This document shows, piece by piece, positions 33,636 through 45,610 of a DNA stretch of 64,000 nucleotides. This DNA comes from Dichomitus squalens LYAD-421 SS1. Lineage: Eukaryota; Basidiomycota; Agaricomycetes; Polyporales; Polyporaceae. Within the stretch, counting starts at the first letter, position 1. Every line of letters starts with the position of its first letter. Below the pieces are notes generated by a model, which was not told the origin of the DNA, searched no databases, and saw only the letters and a list, made by a program, of their open reading frames with translations. Location: positions 440,710 through 504,709 of the forward strand of contig NW_006766895.1 of NCBI RefSeq assembly GCF_000275845.1. Reading direction: 5' to 3'. The position numbers and the translations under genes were made by a program.

Positions 33636-34549
33636 TGAGTAGGTGAGCGAGGCCTCAATGCTTCACGAAAACAGGTCACTGATCGTGTATGTTATAGGCC
33701 GTCGTGCCCTACATGTCTGCGCCTGTTGAGGACTCCTCGTCGTGTTACCGCCAGAGCCCTACGCCGGACTGTAAACAATGTAGTGAATCTATGCATCACC
33801 TTCCTGCTCGTCAACGCGTCAGCCTTCTGTGTAACGTTATCTCGCCCTCTGTTCTCCTGAGCAATCATGTGACAAGGGGTCTGACCTTTGGTGGGCAGGC
33901 TGTAATTGAGGTCGTTTCCAGATCCTTCGGATTCCCCTTTGTTGTATGTCCGTCTCTTACCGTCAAGGTGTAGCGTTCACGTCACTTGTTGGCTTTAGGC
34001 TGCGGGGACATCAGAGAAGGCCACGTGGTTGCCGAACACTGTCCGTGCCGAGCTCCATTGTCTCTAGCCATTCAAGTGCTCGTTTGGCTCGTGATAGCCC
34101 CTGTGCTCCGGGCCCTTCCGTCTAAAGCGGCAAGGTGGGGACGCTTAGCCCTGGTGTCCGTGGTGCGGTCACTTCATTCATTTCACTCTTGGGTCGAGCA
34201 CTGATTTCGCTGCTTTGTACTGTAGGTGCGATGCCTGACACCTATCGCAAAGCGGGACATATGGCTGTGGGCAATCGACGCGTGCATGGCCCATACCAAG
34301 CGTTGGCTGCGAACTTCCTAGGCGCCGCTCAGGTTAGTCACGTGCACGAAGTCTTATCCTGCCGCTAGATGGGAGACGGTCGAAGGAACCGCAGGAATCG
34401 ACAACAGGGAAGGATTGGCACGCTAAATACAGCATGATGAAAGCTGTAAACACTGACGGGCCATCTGTGCGGGATACTCAACTGAGTGGCGGGCAGCTTG
34501 GAGGCGTCGCAACGGCGGACGGACGACTCGGACTCAGCAAGGATATTTT
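33636..34549. other. Intergenic, no gene seen
   Basis: 0.9 kb between the APH-like gene and the conserved promoter block of zinc-finger gene B. Short frames only. Confidence 0.4.
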
Positions 34550-34919
34550 GACCAACTAAACAGGTGCATACACAGCCGACAAGGAAACTTACTTGTTATG
34601 GCAAGTTTTTGCACGTACGAGCGGCGGGGACAAATAGGTGAACAAACATATCGCAACAGACAAAAGCGACGAGTGCCGGCCCATGAGACCGACAATTGCC
34701 ATGCCAGGCAGGGCACGAGGTAGTATGTCGCGGCCGTTCGAGTGTGGTTGTTTGGTCAGGATTGCCACATTGACAGAACTGCCATAGATAGCGAAAAGCA
34801 ATCCGTGCTCGTCCTGAAAGCAATCGAGAGGCCAATCCCCTCATGATGCGAAGCTATAAAGCTGGGGGTGTACTTTGGTCGTCTGGACACCACCACCGAC
34901 CTCCCAGAGTCGAGTTCCT
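34550..34919 (+). promoter_or_regulatory. Conserved upstream block of zinc-finger gene B
   Basis: Counterpart of 25811-26176. Shared pieces in order: AAACAG-TGCATACA, TACTTG--ATGG-AAGT, ACAATTGCC, GGTATGTCGCG-like, GTTGTTTGGT, the exact 24-mer (34791-34814), AGCAATCGAGAGGC, AGCTATAAAGC, ACACCACC--CGACCT and AGAGTCGAGTTCC. It ends 99 bp before the ATG. Confidence 0.85.
34855..34862 (+). promoter_or_regulatory. TATA box of zinc-finger gene B
   Basis: TATAAAGC, about 160 bp upstream of the ATG, within the conserved block. Confidence 0.65.
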
Positions 34920-35018
34920 TCGCCTCCCCAACATAACTACCCGTATACCATCCTTCCGAGCCACCTCTCCCGGATCATACCACTCATCAATCCCCACCCT
35001 ACCTCTTACCCTTTCGCA

Positions 35019-36402
35019 ATGGCACCTATACGCGGACAGACGGGCAGCGAGCTCGATGAACCAGAGTACGTCGAAGAGTTCGTACTTAACGAGGTTGGAG
35101 ACTTTGTTGTGCGAGTGCGTATCCTATCGAGTCCGTTTCATCGTTCAGACTCGTTGACAAGTTGCCTCTTCCCAGTTCAAATGTCGGACATGCGGGACTT
35201 CAACAGGCCGCAAGGCCGACTTCGAGCGCCATATGAATGATAAGCACCGCCCCCCTCAGTACGCATCAGCTACTCACATCAGCATTACTCCCGCTAACGA
35301 ATGCTTCAATAGGTATTTTTGCGACTTCCCAGGTTGCGATCGTGCCCTTGACGGCTTCACTCAAAAGGGCAATTTGAAAACCCACAAGACCTCTGTACAG
35401 TGAGTACCATTATCAATGTCTGCCCTCTGTAGATCGCTCTGATACGACCTATGATTCAGCTTGAAGCTCGCCTTGCATCATTGTCCGCATCTTTGGGTAG
35501 ACCCGCACAACGGCCGAATCTTCCCTTGTCGACGCAAGTACAGGGATGGCTCCGCTCTCACCAGGCATCGGAGCTTGAAGCATGGTTTCGAGCCTGGAGA
35601 CGATGTTTCCAAAGTCGCAGAACCGACGCCTGTGGGGACGCGGTTCCCAGATTCCAAGTATGCACCGCGCAAGAGGCTTCAAGGCTCCAAGAGCGTAAAG
35701 CGCGCTTTCACCTCTCTGTCTGTCGCCGGACGATCATCTGCGCCCTACACTGTGCCGCCCCCTTCTACCCGCCGCTCCTCGAGGAAGAATGTCTCCAGGA
35801 CGGCGGTAATGAAGCAAGAGCAGGAGCACGATCTCGCTGCCCTGCATCCTGTAACTGTGGGACAGCCCTGTCACCCTCCGCCCGTCACAGTTGTTGGGTG
35901 GGACATGGGCTCCTCCAGCGAGCAACTCCAGGATGGTGCATGCGTCGACGACTCCCTCAAGGACCCTGAAGTCAAAGCGTTATACGACGCCCTCTGCGCA
36001 GAAATCTCGCGCGCTTCTTTGGCCCCCCAGATCCCGACTCAGGTTTTGTTAGCAGCAGATCACTACTGGACGCTCGACCCCCACTTCCCAGCCTTGGATT
36101 GCCACGTCGCCGGCACGGCGTCCGACGGAGTGGTGACCCCGACTGCCCGCACCATCCCTAAGCCTTCCGGAATGACTACGTCCGAGCAGACGAACATGCT
36201 GAACGCGGGTCTGGGTCCGTTCCCAAACTACTACGACAGTACTGCGAACGCATCGCTGTGGGACGAGTCGGTGGTCCCGGCTTCATCTGCGCCCCAGGAA
36301 CTGACCTCGTCTTCCGACAACGCCTACTCCACCGGATGGTCGCAGTGGATTCCGAACTCCATTCTGGACATGCCTGAGAACCACGCCTGCCTGCAGCTCT
36401 GA
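35019..36402 (+). CDS. C2H2 zinc-finger protein B (paralogue of the 25 kb gene)
   Basis: Probable DNA-binding regulator. Exon 1 (35019-35114, 96 nt) begins MAPIRGQTGSELDE. Exon 2 has finger 1, a regular C-x2-C-x12-H-x4-H (FKCRTCGTSTGRKADFERHM, then NDKH). Exon 3 has finger 2 (YFCDFPGCDRALDGFTQKGN, then LKTHKTSVH). The long last exon opens with finger 3 (HHCPHLWVDPHNGRIFPCRR, then SALTRHRSLKHG), whose two Cys are far apart as in gene A. A basic stretch (KYAPRKRLQGSKSVKRAF) could be a nuclear localisation signal. The rest is Pro/Ser/Thr-rich, ending NHACLQL. Same start, same 96 nt first exon and same intron position as gene A, in opposite orientation. Confidence 0.88.
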
Positions 36403-37672
36403 AGGGGCAATTCCGCGTTGTGGAGCATAGGGCTGTTCATCTTGCTGTCCGTCCTTCAGACTTCCGCGCGACTCTTCTACCCTCTCTCGTAACCATCTAT
36501 CATTTCGCATCCCACATCTTACATTATTTCTGGCATCATCATCTTCCGGGACACTTGCATTCGGCTCGCGATTTTCATCAGTCTAGATCTGCAGTTTCTC
36601 ACAATCTGGTATCCTACTCCATATGACTTTGTACGCGTAATCTTGACATTATATGGTCCCGTTAGAAGCAATGTATACTTTTATAGCGCCGATGAGTGTA
36701 CGTAGAGGCGACGAAATCTCAGAAAGTCATTCACTTCCCATTAACCAAAACATCCGGGGCGCCCAATGAACGCATCACCGACAGGCGCTCAACGTCGCTT
36801 CTCGTTACCTCAGGCTATCATCGTCCACGATGTTCGAGCTCTTATCCTGCTGACCTGCCTTCGACTCACAAGCACAGTGCTTCTCAAATGGCGCGTCGGC
36901 CCGTATTGCGAGAGTCTTCTCTCTGTACCGTTGCTACAGGGCCGATGATCCAGCAGGCTGCTGCATAACCACCGTAGTCTTGCAATTGGCCAAACTACTG
37001 CAAAGAGGATCTCACATAGATGCCTTTTAAATTCATGAGCTAGTACGCGTCGTATGTCATTGCAATACTGTGGTCTGTTGTCATGACATACACTCACTCA
37101 AAATCGATATCAAAGGCAGAGTTATGTACCATGTGCTCGTCGCTTGAGCTTCGCATATATCAGCCGCGCAGCCAGTCATGCACGCCAGATGGACATATCC
37201 GCTGAGTGTGCCGTATTTCGGCGAGGGTTCGTGATCCCCAACTTGCTCTCGAACTATCTCTCTATTCTATATCGTGACCGCTGCAGTCGCGTGCTGTGGA
37301 GCTGAAGCGTGTTCGGTAGTCCAACCCCCATATGGTGTACCGCCTCCCTAGAGCTCTGCCCGCTACACCCTCCATTTGATAAGGCCTGAGCTCACTAAAT
37401 ATGGCAGCCCTTTGAGATGTTCTCACTCTGTAGCACACTTCTATCTCTGACCTGATGCTGAACCAGAAGGTGCCCATGCGGAGGATGATGTACCAGTACG
37501 CACAAATCTGCATCGCTGCGCGCGTATACTGGGCGCAACGCGACCACCGACCACGTCCTCGTCTTCTCGTGGGTGGCAGAGACTATAAAGAGGTACAATA
37601 CGCTGCTTCCGCTATGCCAAGGGCATCCCCCTTTGAGCGTTGCTCTCGAACCCCTGGTAGTCTGAGGTCGAG
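36403..37672. other. Intergenic, no gene seen
   Basis: 1.3 kb between zinc-finger gene B and the chitinase. Holds the chitinase promoter (TATAAA at 37584). Otherwise nothing recognised. Confidence 0.45.
37584..37589 (+). promoter_or_regulatory. TATA box of the chitinase gene
   Basis: TATAAA in GACTATAAAGAGG, 89 bp upstream of the ATG. Confidence 0.65.
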
Positions 37673-39415
37673 ATGGTCTCTTTCCCGTTCGTATCCGCTC
37701 TTTCCATCCTGTCGTTTGGCGCGCTCAGCGCCATCGCCTTCGATAACTCTCGGACCGATAACGTGAGTTCCTTCAGACGACGTTCTCTGTGTGTTCGTTC
37801 ATAGCTTACTTGTATCGATGTCAGCTCGCGGTGTAAGCCCCCGATATTCTGTACTTATGTCTACTAACGCATCCCTGTCCCTTAGCTATTGGGGTCAGAA
37901 CTCATATGGTGCTACCCACACCGACACCGCGAACTTCCAGAAGAACCTCTCGTACTACTGCCAGGATGAAACCATCGACGCCATACCCCTGGCTTTTCTG
38001 AACGTGTTCTTCAGTACAGGCAACCTTCCCTCCCTCGATCTCTCCAACGTAGGTTTCGAATCACGGCTCCATTCGGAACGAGATACTGAAACGCCTTCCA
38101 GATCTGCAATGTCGTGGATGATGCAGTCTTCTCAGGCACTAACCTGCCCGACTGCTCGTTCATGGCCGCGGACATCCAGGCTTGCCAGGCTGCGGGAAAG
38201 ATCGTCACGCTCTCTCTTGGAGGTGCGACGGGTGGCGCAGGCTTTTCTTCCGCAGACGAGGCGACCTCCTTTGGTGATACCATCTGGAACTTGTTCCTTG
38301 GCGGCTCGAACGATACTCGTCCATTTGGGGATGCTGTTCTTGATGGGTAAGTGACTTTTGTATGCCAGAGGAAGGGGCTGACGGTGCTTGTAGCATCGAC
38401 CTTGATATCGAGGGGGGGAGTACCCAATACTTCGACTCGTTCGTCAACCGCATCCGCTCCCTCGCGAGCAGTGCGAGCAAGCAGTACTACGTGACCGGCG
38501 CTCCCCAGTGCCCCTACCCTGACGCTTACATGTCCACGTAAGTGTCGACTAGCATCCACGTTAACTACCTGAATCACGCGCTCAAGAGTGTCTTCATCCT
38601 TCATCCTTTAGCGTCCTCAACGCCGTAGCGTTCGATGCAGTCTACGTCCAGTTCTACAACAATTACTGCGGGCTGCCCAACTTCAACGACTCCAACTCGT
38701 GGGACTTCAGTTCCTGGGATGACTGGGCGAAGAACACCGCCGTCAATAAGGACGTCAAAATCTACATAGGCGCGCCTGCCTCGAGCACCGCCGCAAATTC
38801 AGGATACGTCGACGCCTCCACACTCGCGAACATCGCGCTCGAGACACGCAGCCAATACTCTTCTTTTGGTGGCGTAATGCTCTGGGACGCTTCGCAGGCC
38901 TACGGTTCGTCCCTGTCTCCCACCCCGATTGGGTAGCTTCTCACACTCATGCACTTGCTCGTGGCAGTGAACGGTCGGTTCGATCAGGCCGTCAAGAATG
39001 CTATCCGCGAGAGCGACTCCATCATCTCCAGCTCGGCCTTCGCGACATCGGCCTCCAAGGTGTCGGGCACCACCCGTGTCGCTTCTGCCAAATTCACCAC
39101 GGCGGCAACAGTCGACTCGTGTGCGGATATCCCCGCATGGGTGGCCAACGTAGCCGTAAGTCAATCATCCTCTGTGAATCTTCTATATTAGACGAACTAA
39201 CATATGGTGTAATCACGCAGTACAATAGCGCGCAGAACGTGATCCACAATGGCCATCTCTTCACTGCGAAGACGTTGACGGCGGGCAGCACTCCGGGGAG
39301 TGCGTCCAGCGATTGGACCGATAATGGGGTTTGTGCCTCGTACAATGCCCCGATCCCGACTCAGACTTCAGCGGCTCAGTCCGCCCTCAGTCCGGCGCGA
39401 TCCCCAACTCGGTGA
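37673..39415 (+). CDS. Secreted class III chitinase (GH18) with C-terminal CBM5/12
   Basis: Endochitinase for wall remodelling or chitin nutrition, secreted by the signal peptide MVSFPFVSALSILSFGALSA. The mature start LAVYWGQNSYGA is the class III chitinase beta-1 strand. It is rebuilt from an 8 nt exon (37825-37832) between two introns. The active site GIDLDIEGG (DxxDxDxE, with the Glu acid) is split by an intron just after the preceding Asp-Gly. KIVTLSLGGATGG is the second GH18 motif, followed by FDAVYVQFYNNYCG and FGGVMLWDAS. A short Ser/Thr-rich linker leads to the chitin-binding module, with PAWVANVAYNSAQ, VIHNGHLFTAKTLTAG and SDWTDNGVCASY. About eight exons. Confidence 0.93.
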
Positions 39416-40296
39416 ACGAAGCAATTTTTTCCAGATCGCGCTTCACGAAAGCGATGCTTATTTTAAAGACACCAAAGTCACATCAGCTTCTATCTACTGG
39501 AACTTCTCATGTAGCGATGTTCTTGGATGTATATACTGTAGTCATAAGAATCTCGTTTACTTCACCTTCGGTTGACTTCGTTCCCAGTTTCGCCTACAGC
39601 AAATCGTCCATGTGAGGTGCACGGAACTTGCCGATTTGTGGAGGATTGCATTGCCGCCCATGGTCATGCGTGTCCTCCTGTGTGATTTTCTCCGCCAACC
39701 ATTTTCCCTTACGCTGCACATGAAGCGTCGACATTTCTGCGTCCCACGCACTCACTAGAAGACCTGGAACGACTGGATTCCATGTTCTGTAAGGCGAGTG
39801 CTCTCATGATCTTGTTGAAGCCCCGCCGACTGGACCACGGGCTCCCCAACGGACCGTTGTACTATGCGAAGGAAGTAGCCAGGCGGGCCGCTCAAGGTTC
39901 TTGCGGCCGTGTAGCAAGCAGGTGATGTAGACGTCAAGAGATGGATCATCCTGTGTATTCGAGTCCGTCGTGCACCATGGCGTGTGAGCGTGCACTCGGA
40001 GTGGCTCATGGATACGATGTCGTCGATACGATGTCAATCGTGGTGCGATGCGACCTACTCTTCTCGTGCTGGCTATCGGCAGGGCGTCTTCTGTGTGCAT
40101 TTGGGCAGTGGCCTAGTCTTTCCCTATGATCACGGAACTCTCCCGTGCCCGCATGTCAGTCGGAGAAATCTTATAAGAAGCTTCTCAAACATGCGGATCC
40201 GCAACAAAGAAGGCCTCACGTTATCTCCGGCTCGGCTATATAACGTCCATGCTATAGCAGCTTTCGTCTATTGCAAACCATTGCCATTTCGCAGCC
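39416..40296. other. Intergenic, no gene seen
   Basis: 0.9 kb between the chitinase and the DUF5695-like gene. A TATATAA at 40237-40243 is the likely core promoter of the latter. Confidence 0.45.
40237..40243 (+). promoter_or_regulatory. TATA box of the DUF5695-like gene
   Basis: TATATAA in GGCTATATAACG, 60 bp upstream of the ATG. Confidence 0.6.
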
Positions 40297-43289
40297 ATGC
40301 GTACAGGACACTTCGCGGTCCTCTGTTTCGCACTTTCGGTCGTGCACCGCTGTATGGCGCAGAGGCCCACATTAGGTTTGCAAGATGGGTTTCTCAACTT
40401 CACTACGCCGTCTTTCAGCGTGCAGCTTGTGAAGGACTCGCAGACTCTGTACTCGCTCAAGACTAAAACCCAGGGCAACTCTACCGCGTTCGACTTCATT
40501 CCTGCGGACGTCATGGATCAACGCCAGTACGACGGAAACTACCACCTCGGAGACGTCACCTTTCGCGCTCGGACAGTCGGATCGACTACTTGGATTAGTG
40601 GCGACACAGCTGCTGCCCGCAAAAACGTCTCAGCGCTCCCAGCATCAGGAACGATTCTCGCTGCAGCTAATCTGCTTCCGACGCTGCCTGACGGTTCGCT
40701 CCTGAACATTACGCGGAGATGGGTTCTCGAGAACAATTCCTTCCAACTGTTGTTTGATGTCACAAACTCGCAGAAGAAGGCTGTGGAGATTGGCTCCCTT
40801 GGCGCGCCGCTCGAGTTCAACAATGTACGTTGTCATTCTAGATGCGAAATGCAGATCCAACGTTCACCGTCTTTGTAGATCTTCACGGGACGGACTGCCG
40901 CCGAGACCAACGAGCTCTGCAGTCTCTTTGATCCCTACATCGGTCAAGACGCCGGTTATGTTCAGGTCACTCCCCTGCTTGGAACGCTCCCGCCTCTCCT
41001 CGTCCTTCCCGTTGGTAAGTCCCCGCTAGAGGGCTGGCGCTTCCTCCCAGAAGACACCTCGCAGCCTCTCGGATACCAATCTCAGACGTTCGAGGCACTC
41101 TACGAATGGCAATTCCACAGTCTCGCGTACGCGGAGAACGAGTGGAAGAACGTCACCCCGTGGAATGCGCCGACATCCGCTACGCTGCAACCTGGGGAAA
41201 CGCGGACGTATGGCTTCCGATTCGTACTCGCAGACTCCATTCGTGGTATCGAGTCTGCACTACAGGAGGCGAAACGTCCTGTGGCGGTCGGCATACCTGG
41301 CTATATCGTTCCTGCGGACCAGCAAGGAAAGCTGTTCCTCAGCTACACCTCTGCCGTCAAGTCCCTTTCTGTCAGCCCGGCGGGCGCTCTCTCCTGGACG
41401 AGCAACGCGGAAGCGAAGACGTCCGACTGGGTCGGGTACACAATAACTCCGCAGACGTGGGGTCGCTCCCGTCTCACGATTACCTACACCGACGACACCG
41501 TCCAGACTGTCCACTACTACGTGACTAAGGCCGCCGCACAGGCCATTGCCGATCTCGGGAATTTCCTGACGACCGAGTCCTGGTTCGACGACCCGACAGA
41601 CCCGTTCCACCGCTCGCCGTCGGTGATCAGCTACGATCGCGAAGTCAACGCGGTTGTGAAGAACGATGAGCGTGCGTGGATTCCCGGCCTGAGCGACGAG
41701 GCAGGGGCGGGGTCGTGGCTCGCGGCGACGATGAAACAATTTGGGCAGCCAAATGCGGACGAGGTCGCGAAGCTTGAGAGGTTTGTGAACGAGACGCTGT
41801 GGGGATCCATACAGAACTTCAACGGTATGTCTCGCTTGAATTCGCAAGAGCTCCAGCTGATGCGCGTCTGCTACTCAGGTACCGTGAAGAAGGTATACTC
41901 GTTCGCGTTGTCTACGATTCAGGCAGCCAACTAACTTCGCTCTGCAGTCCGTTTTCTTCTACCAACCTGGCCTCGTGCCTGGTTACACTTATCCGTCGAC
42001 GATCGACTGGACGCAATGGTGGTCGTGGAACCAAGCTGCATCGTACGCGACGGACCGTGCATACGATTATGTGCATGTCACCGCCGCATACTGGTCGCTG
42101 TACCGTGTCGCGCGTAACTACCCAGACATTGTCAAGACTCACACATGGGAGTGGTACATCAACCAGGCGGTTCTAACAGTGGCGACTATGACCGATGGGC
42201 AAGTGGGCTATGCAGATGATGGGTTGATGGAAGAGACGGTGATCATCTACCTTCTGAACGACTTAAAGAGAGAGGGCTTGGCGGCCAATGCTACTCTTGT
42301 GGAGAGCCGTATGCAAGCCCGCCAGAAAGTATGGGCTGGGGAGCAATTCCCGTAAGAGTCTTCGTGCGTTCGCTCCGACCAGTCTCTGATGCTGTTCGTA
42401 TGCCAGCTTCGGCTCTGAGATGGCTTGGGACTCTACTGGTCAAGAAGGGGTGTATGGTTGGGCGACGTACTTCAATGACACTATTACTGCCATCAACTCC
42501 CTCAACTCTATCCTCGCATACCAGCCGACGGTCCCCCATTGGGGATACAATGGAAACGCACGTCGCTACTGGTGAGTCCCTTCGGCCATACCCTGTGAAT
42601 TGGACTCACGATCCTCGGGCAGGGACAACATCTACGGGGGAAAGCTCCAGCGCGTTGAACGGCAAATTCACCACTATGGCAGCGGCCTGAATGCGATACC
42701 GCTCATCACGCAGTTCCGTTCTACGCCTGACGATTATTACCTCCTTCGCGTCGGTTTTGGTGGCCTCAGCGGGCCGCTCTCGAACATCGACCAAGGCGGT
42801 TTCGCATCCGCTTCCTTCCACTCGTTCGAGGACACGTTGAAGTGGGACGGCTATACGGGGGACTACGGCCCGAACTTTGTCGGGCACTCGCTGGAAATTG
42901 GGACGTACATCGTCAACCACCCGGATTTCGGTTGGCAGGCGTTCGGTGGGAATGTCGTTGCGACGACGCCTACCGTGAAAGTGCAGACGCGCGACTCACT
43001 GAGGCGGAGGGTGTTCGTCGCATCACTTGGAGCATGGTTATCGCTTGACGCGGGAGCATTCGAGGAGGTGGAGTACGATCCTGAGGGTAGGACGGTGACG
43101 CTAACTATTTTGCCGTCTTCGAGTGGCATCACATCTGCCGCAGCGGCGCCCAATGCTCGCCTGGTCGTGCAGAACACGGCTGATAACGGCATTGGAGTTC
43201 TGACGCCCGCCACGGACTTGTCGCAAGATGCCGGTGCTTGGGTTGTACCGTTCAAAAATGGTGTCGCTTCCATCAAACTGGGTTTGTGA
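40297..43289 (+). CDS. Secreted DUF5695-like glycoprotein, possible carbohydrate-active enzyme
   Basis: About 930 residues with signal peptide MRTGHFAVLCFALSVVHRCM. The N-terminal half is beta-rich (FLNFTTPSFSVQLVKDSQTL; later a TYGFRFVLADS strand). The second half is an alpha-helical, Trp/Tyr-rich region (STIDWTQWWSWNQAASYATD, AAYWSLYRVARNYP, WEWYINQAVLTVATM) resembling an (alpha/alpha)6 toroid as in six-hairpin glycosidases. A beta domain (SLGAWLSLDAGAFEEVEYD) follows. Several N-glycosylation sites. I associate this layout with DUF5695; enzymatic function is inference. At least six exons, including a 14 nt one (41879-41892, joining NFNG to TVKKSVFFYQPG). Next to the chitinase on the same strand. 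Confidence 0.82.
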
Positions 43290-43508
43290 TATGTGTAGGG
43301 ATCGCTTTTGGTTAGGAGATAATGGTGAACGATAGTTCAATCCATGATCAATAAGAATTCCGTTTCATAGAATGTCTATGCAAGGGGTACTGTATGGGAA
43401 CGAGAAGAGCGGCGCAACTGGCGCCGCCGTGAAAAAGGAGATTTTTTAGAGGGAAAAAATCCTGAAGAAAGTGTGTAAGTAGAAGGGCATTAAAGATCGC
43501 GATTGAAC

Positions 43509-45610
43509 TCACTCTTCGTGCAACTCCACGCCACCAACTAGGTTCGACTGCCCTTTGACGTCAAGGTCGCTAACTGCATTCCTCACAGCATCACCCAAAC
43601 TTCCAGGCCCGCATGCCCCGACAAACACGCCTCTGCGCTCCCCACGATCAGAGATGGCATGCAATGTACGACCGACAACGTCGTGGACCAGGTGGTTTAC
43701 CGGAGGGCGACCCGGTTCGAGAGCGAGGCCGGGCGAAAGAGCGTACTCTTTGAACTCGTGGTCAGATGTCACTGCACGCGTGTAGAAGACGGATATGGTG
43801 AGTTTGATGTCCAACGCGAGGGCCTGAGCGAGCATCGACGAGAAGGTCGGCAGAAGAGGCGTGAGGCAGTCGGGGTGGTGTACGGACCACACAAGCTCGA
43901 TTATGCGAACGGTGTTAGATCCTGCTCGCGCGTACTGTAGAACCTCCTGGACGCCCGCGAGACCATACGAGATGCCGCTGCCGCCGACGACGTACATCGC
44001 ACCTGATAAGCTGTGTGGCAATGTGTAGCCAGGACCGCCTGCGTCATACTAATCTTGAGCTGCCAGCCCTTGGAGGTGAAGGGGAAGACATACCGTAAGG
44101 GCCTTGGATGAGCACTTTCACATGACTTCCTGATTCTACTCCTTTTGTATTCGCCGCAGCGATTGCATGCAGAGCCTTGGTCCATCTCCCGCAATTCTTC
44201 GACAAGAGTACAAGACCCTCCGGGGCACCATGCGCCACTGTAGGTGCGGATGCGATAGTGTATGGGTGACTCTCCAGCCAGCCATAGAAGCCCATGCCCA
44301 TGGAAAGGATGTGAACGCGGACGTGTTGACCCGCTCGCCAGCCGCCGTTGATGCTGGGTATGGTCAGCTCGGTCATACATATTTCGGGCAACGTCGTCAC
44401 AGTCGCCGTGGCTATACGCGTTTTCAGGAGGCGCACGATACGGTCGACGCCGTAGAAGACTGCCCCGGCGATGACATATGGGACAGCCTGGCTCATGTGT
44501 AGGCTTACCTATACGCGGCGTTTGGGTTCGTCATTGAGACTGTATAGGGAATGAGAAGTACATACCGCGACGAGGAAGACGATGGAGGCAATGACGTGAG
44601 TGAATATGAACATATTGTAAAACTTCTGGCGGAACCACGCGAGAGAGAAGAGAAGGAGAATGTCGAGAAGAATGAGTGCCGTGAGGCCCCAAGCATATTG
44701 TGGCTGGGCGATGGTCCTCAACCAGCGACGCTCCCTCGTCCACAAGTAGACTGTGCGGGTATCAGCTTCATCCTCTTTGAAAGGCTGACCGACTTACTAT
44801 AACCTATAGCGTGAACGTTCGCAGCAAGCACAAGGAGTCGCCCAGCAAAACGGTGAAGGTAGTTCAACTATAGAGGAAACAATTGGCGATCAGGTTGTCA
44901 ACCTTAGAATTATCCGAGGAATGGCTGCCTACCTTATCATACGCGGTTCCCCACGCAACACTCAATACGTTATTCTTCGTCGCTAATACATACACGATCG
45001 GGATCTGCGACGCCGCGACCAGACCCGCACGCTGAGGATCCTTGAAGATCGAACTCTTGTACAGAGCCGCGAAGAGCAGTAGCCCGAAGTACAGTGCGCA
45101 GATGGCGACTCCGCCGGTGTGAATGCGCCCAATCATAGGATATCGGAGGATGCGCATCGCACCCGGGAATCGCGCCTGCCATGCTCTCATGTGCAAAGGA
45201 TTCCGGACTTGGACAGCCTTCTCGGACACTGCAGAGGACGGAGTGATGCCGCCTGATTGCGTATCGCGCGTGAGATTTTCCGAAGAAACAGTACCCCGAG
45301 GGTTACGGACGTGTCTGCGGGAGCCTTTGCGAGGTCTACACGTTAGGCCGAGGCGATGAGGTAACGAAGAAAGGGAAAATGGAGGCGTACGGAAGAAATG
45401 ACCATCTAGCCAGCCACCGCCAGGGCCGAACCTCGCGACAGCGCGGGGGAGGGTGAAGAGGAAGAACGCTCCCGCAACGCAGATGATAACGATGTCGGCC
45501 CAGAACACGACGGAAGCGTCAAGGTCTTGCGGGCCTGCACGGCGGACGATAGCAGGTGGTGGCTCGGGAGAATACTGCCTGTCGAGAGACGAGGTTGGTT
45601 TCCACTGCAT
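43509..45610 (-). CDS. Ferric reductase-like transmembrane oxidoreductase 1 (FRE family)
   Basis: Moves electrons from cytosolic NADPH through FAD and two haems to Fe(III) or Cu(II). The N-terminal part has IVRRAGPQDLDASVVFWADI and a first membrane segment (VIICVAGAFFLFTLP). Haem ligands form two H-x13-H pairs: LNYLHRFAGRLLVLAANVHA, and FTHVIASIVFLVAVSLH, which needs the ~58 nt intron between VFLVA and VSLH. The FAD motif is SHPYTIASAP; the NADPH site is IQGPYG and VVGGSGISYG. The C-terminus reads GACGPGSLGDAV to VELHEE. The start MQWKPTSSLDR is chosen; in-frame ATGs at 45736 and 45784 would extend it. Whether it sits in the plasma or vacuolar membrane is unknown. Confidence 0.88.

Noticed and set aside
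44509..44745. Read-through frame in ferric reductase 1 ending DEPKRRV
   Set aside because: Reading through puts the second haem His at the wrong spacing; splicing the intron restores VSLH with H-x13-H and joins the next exon.
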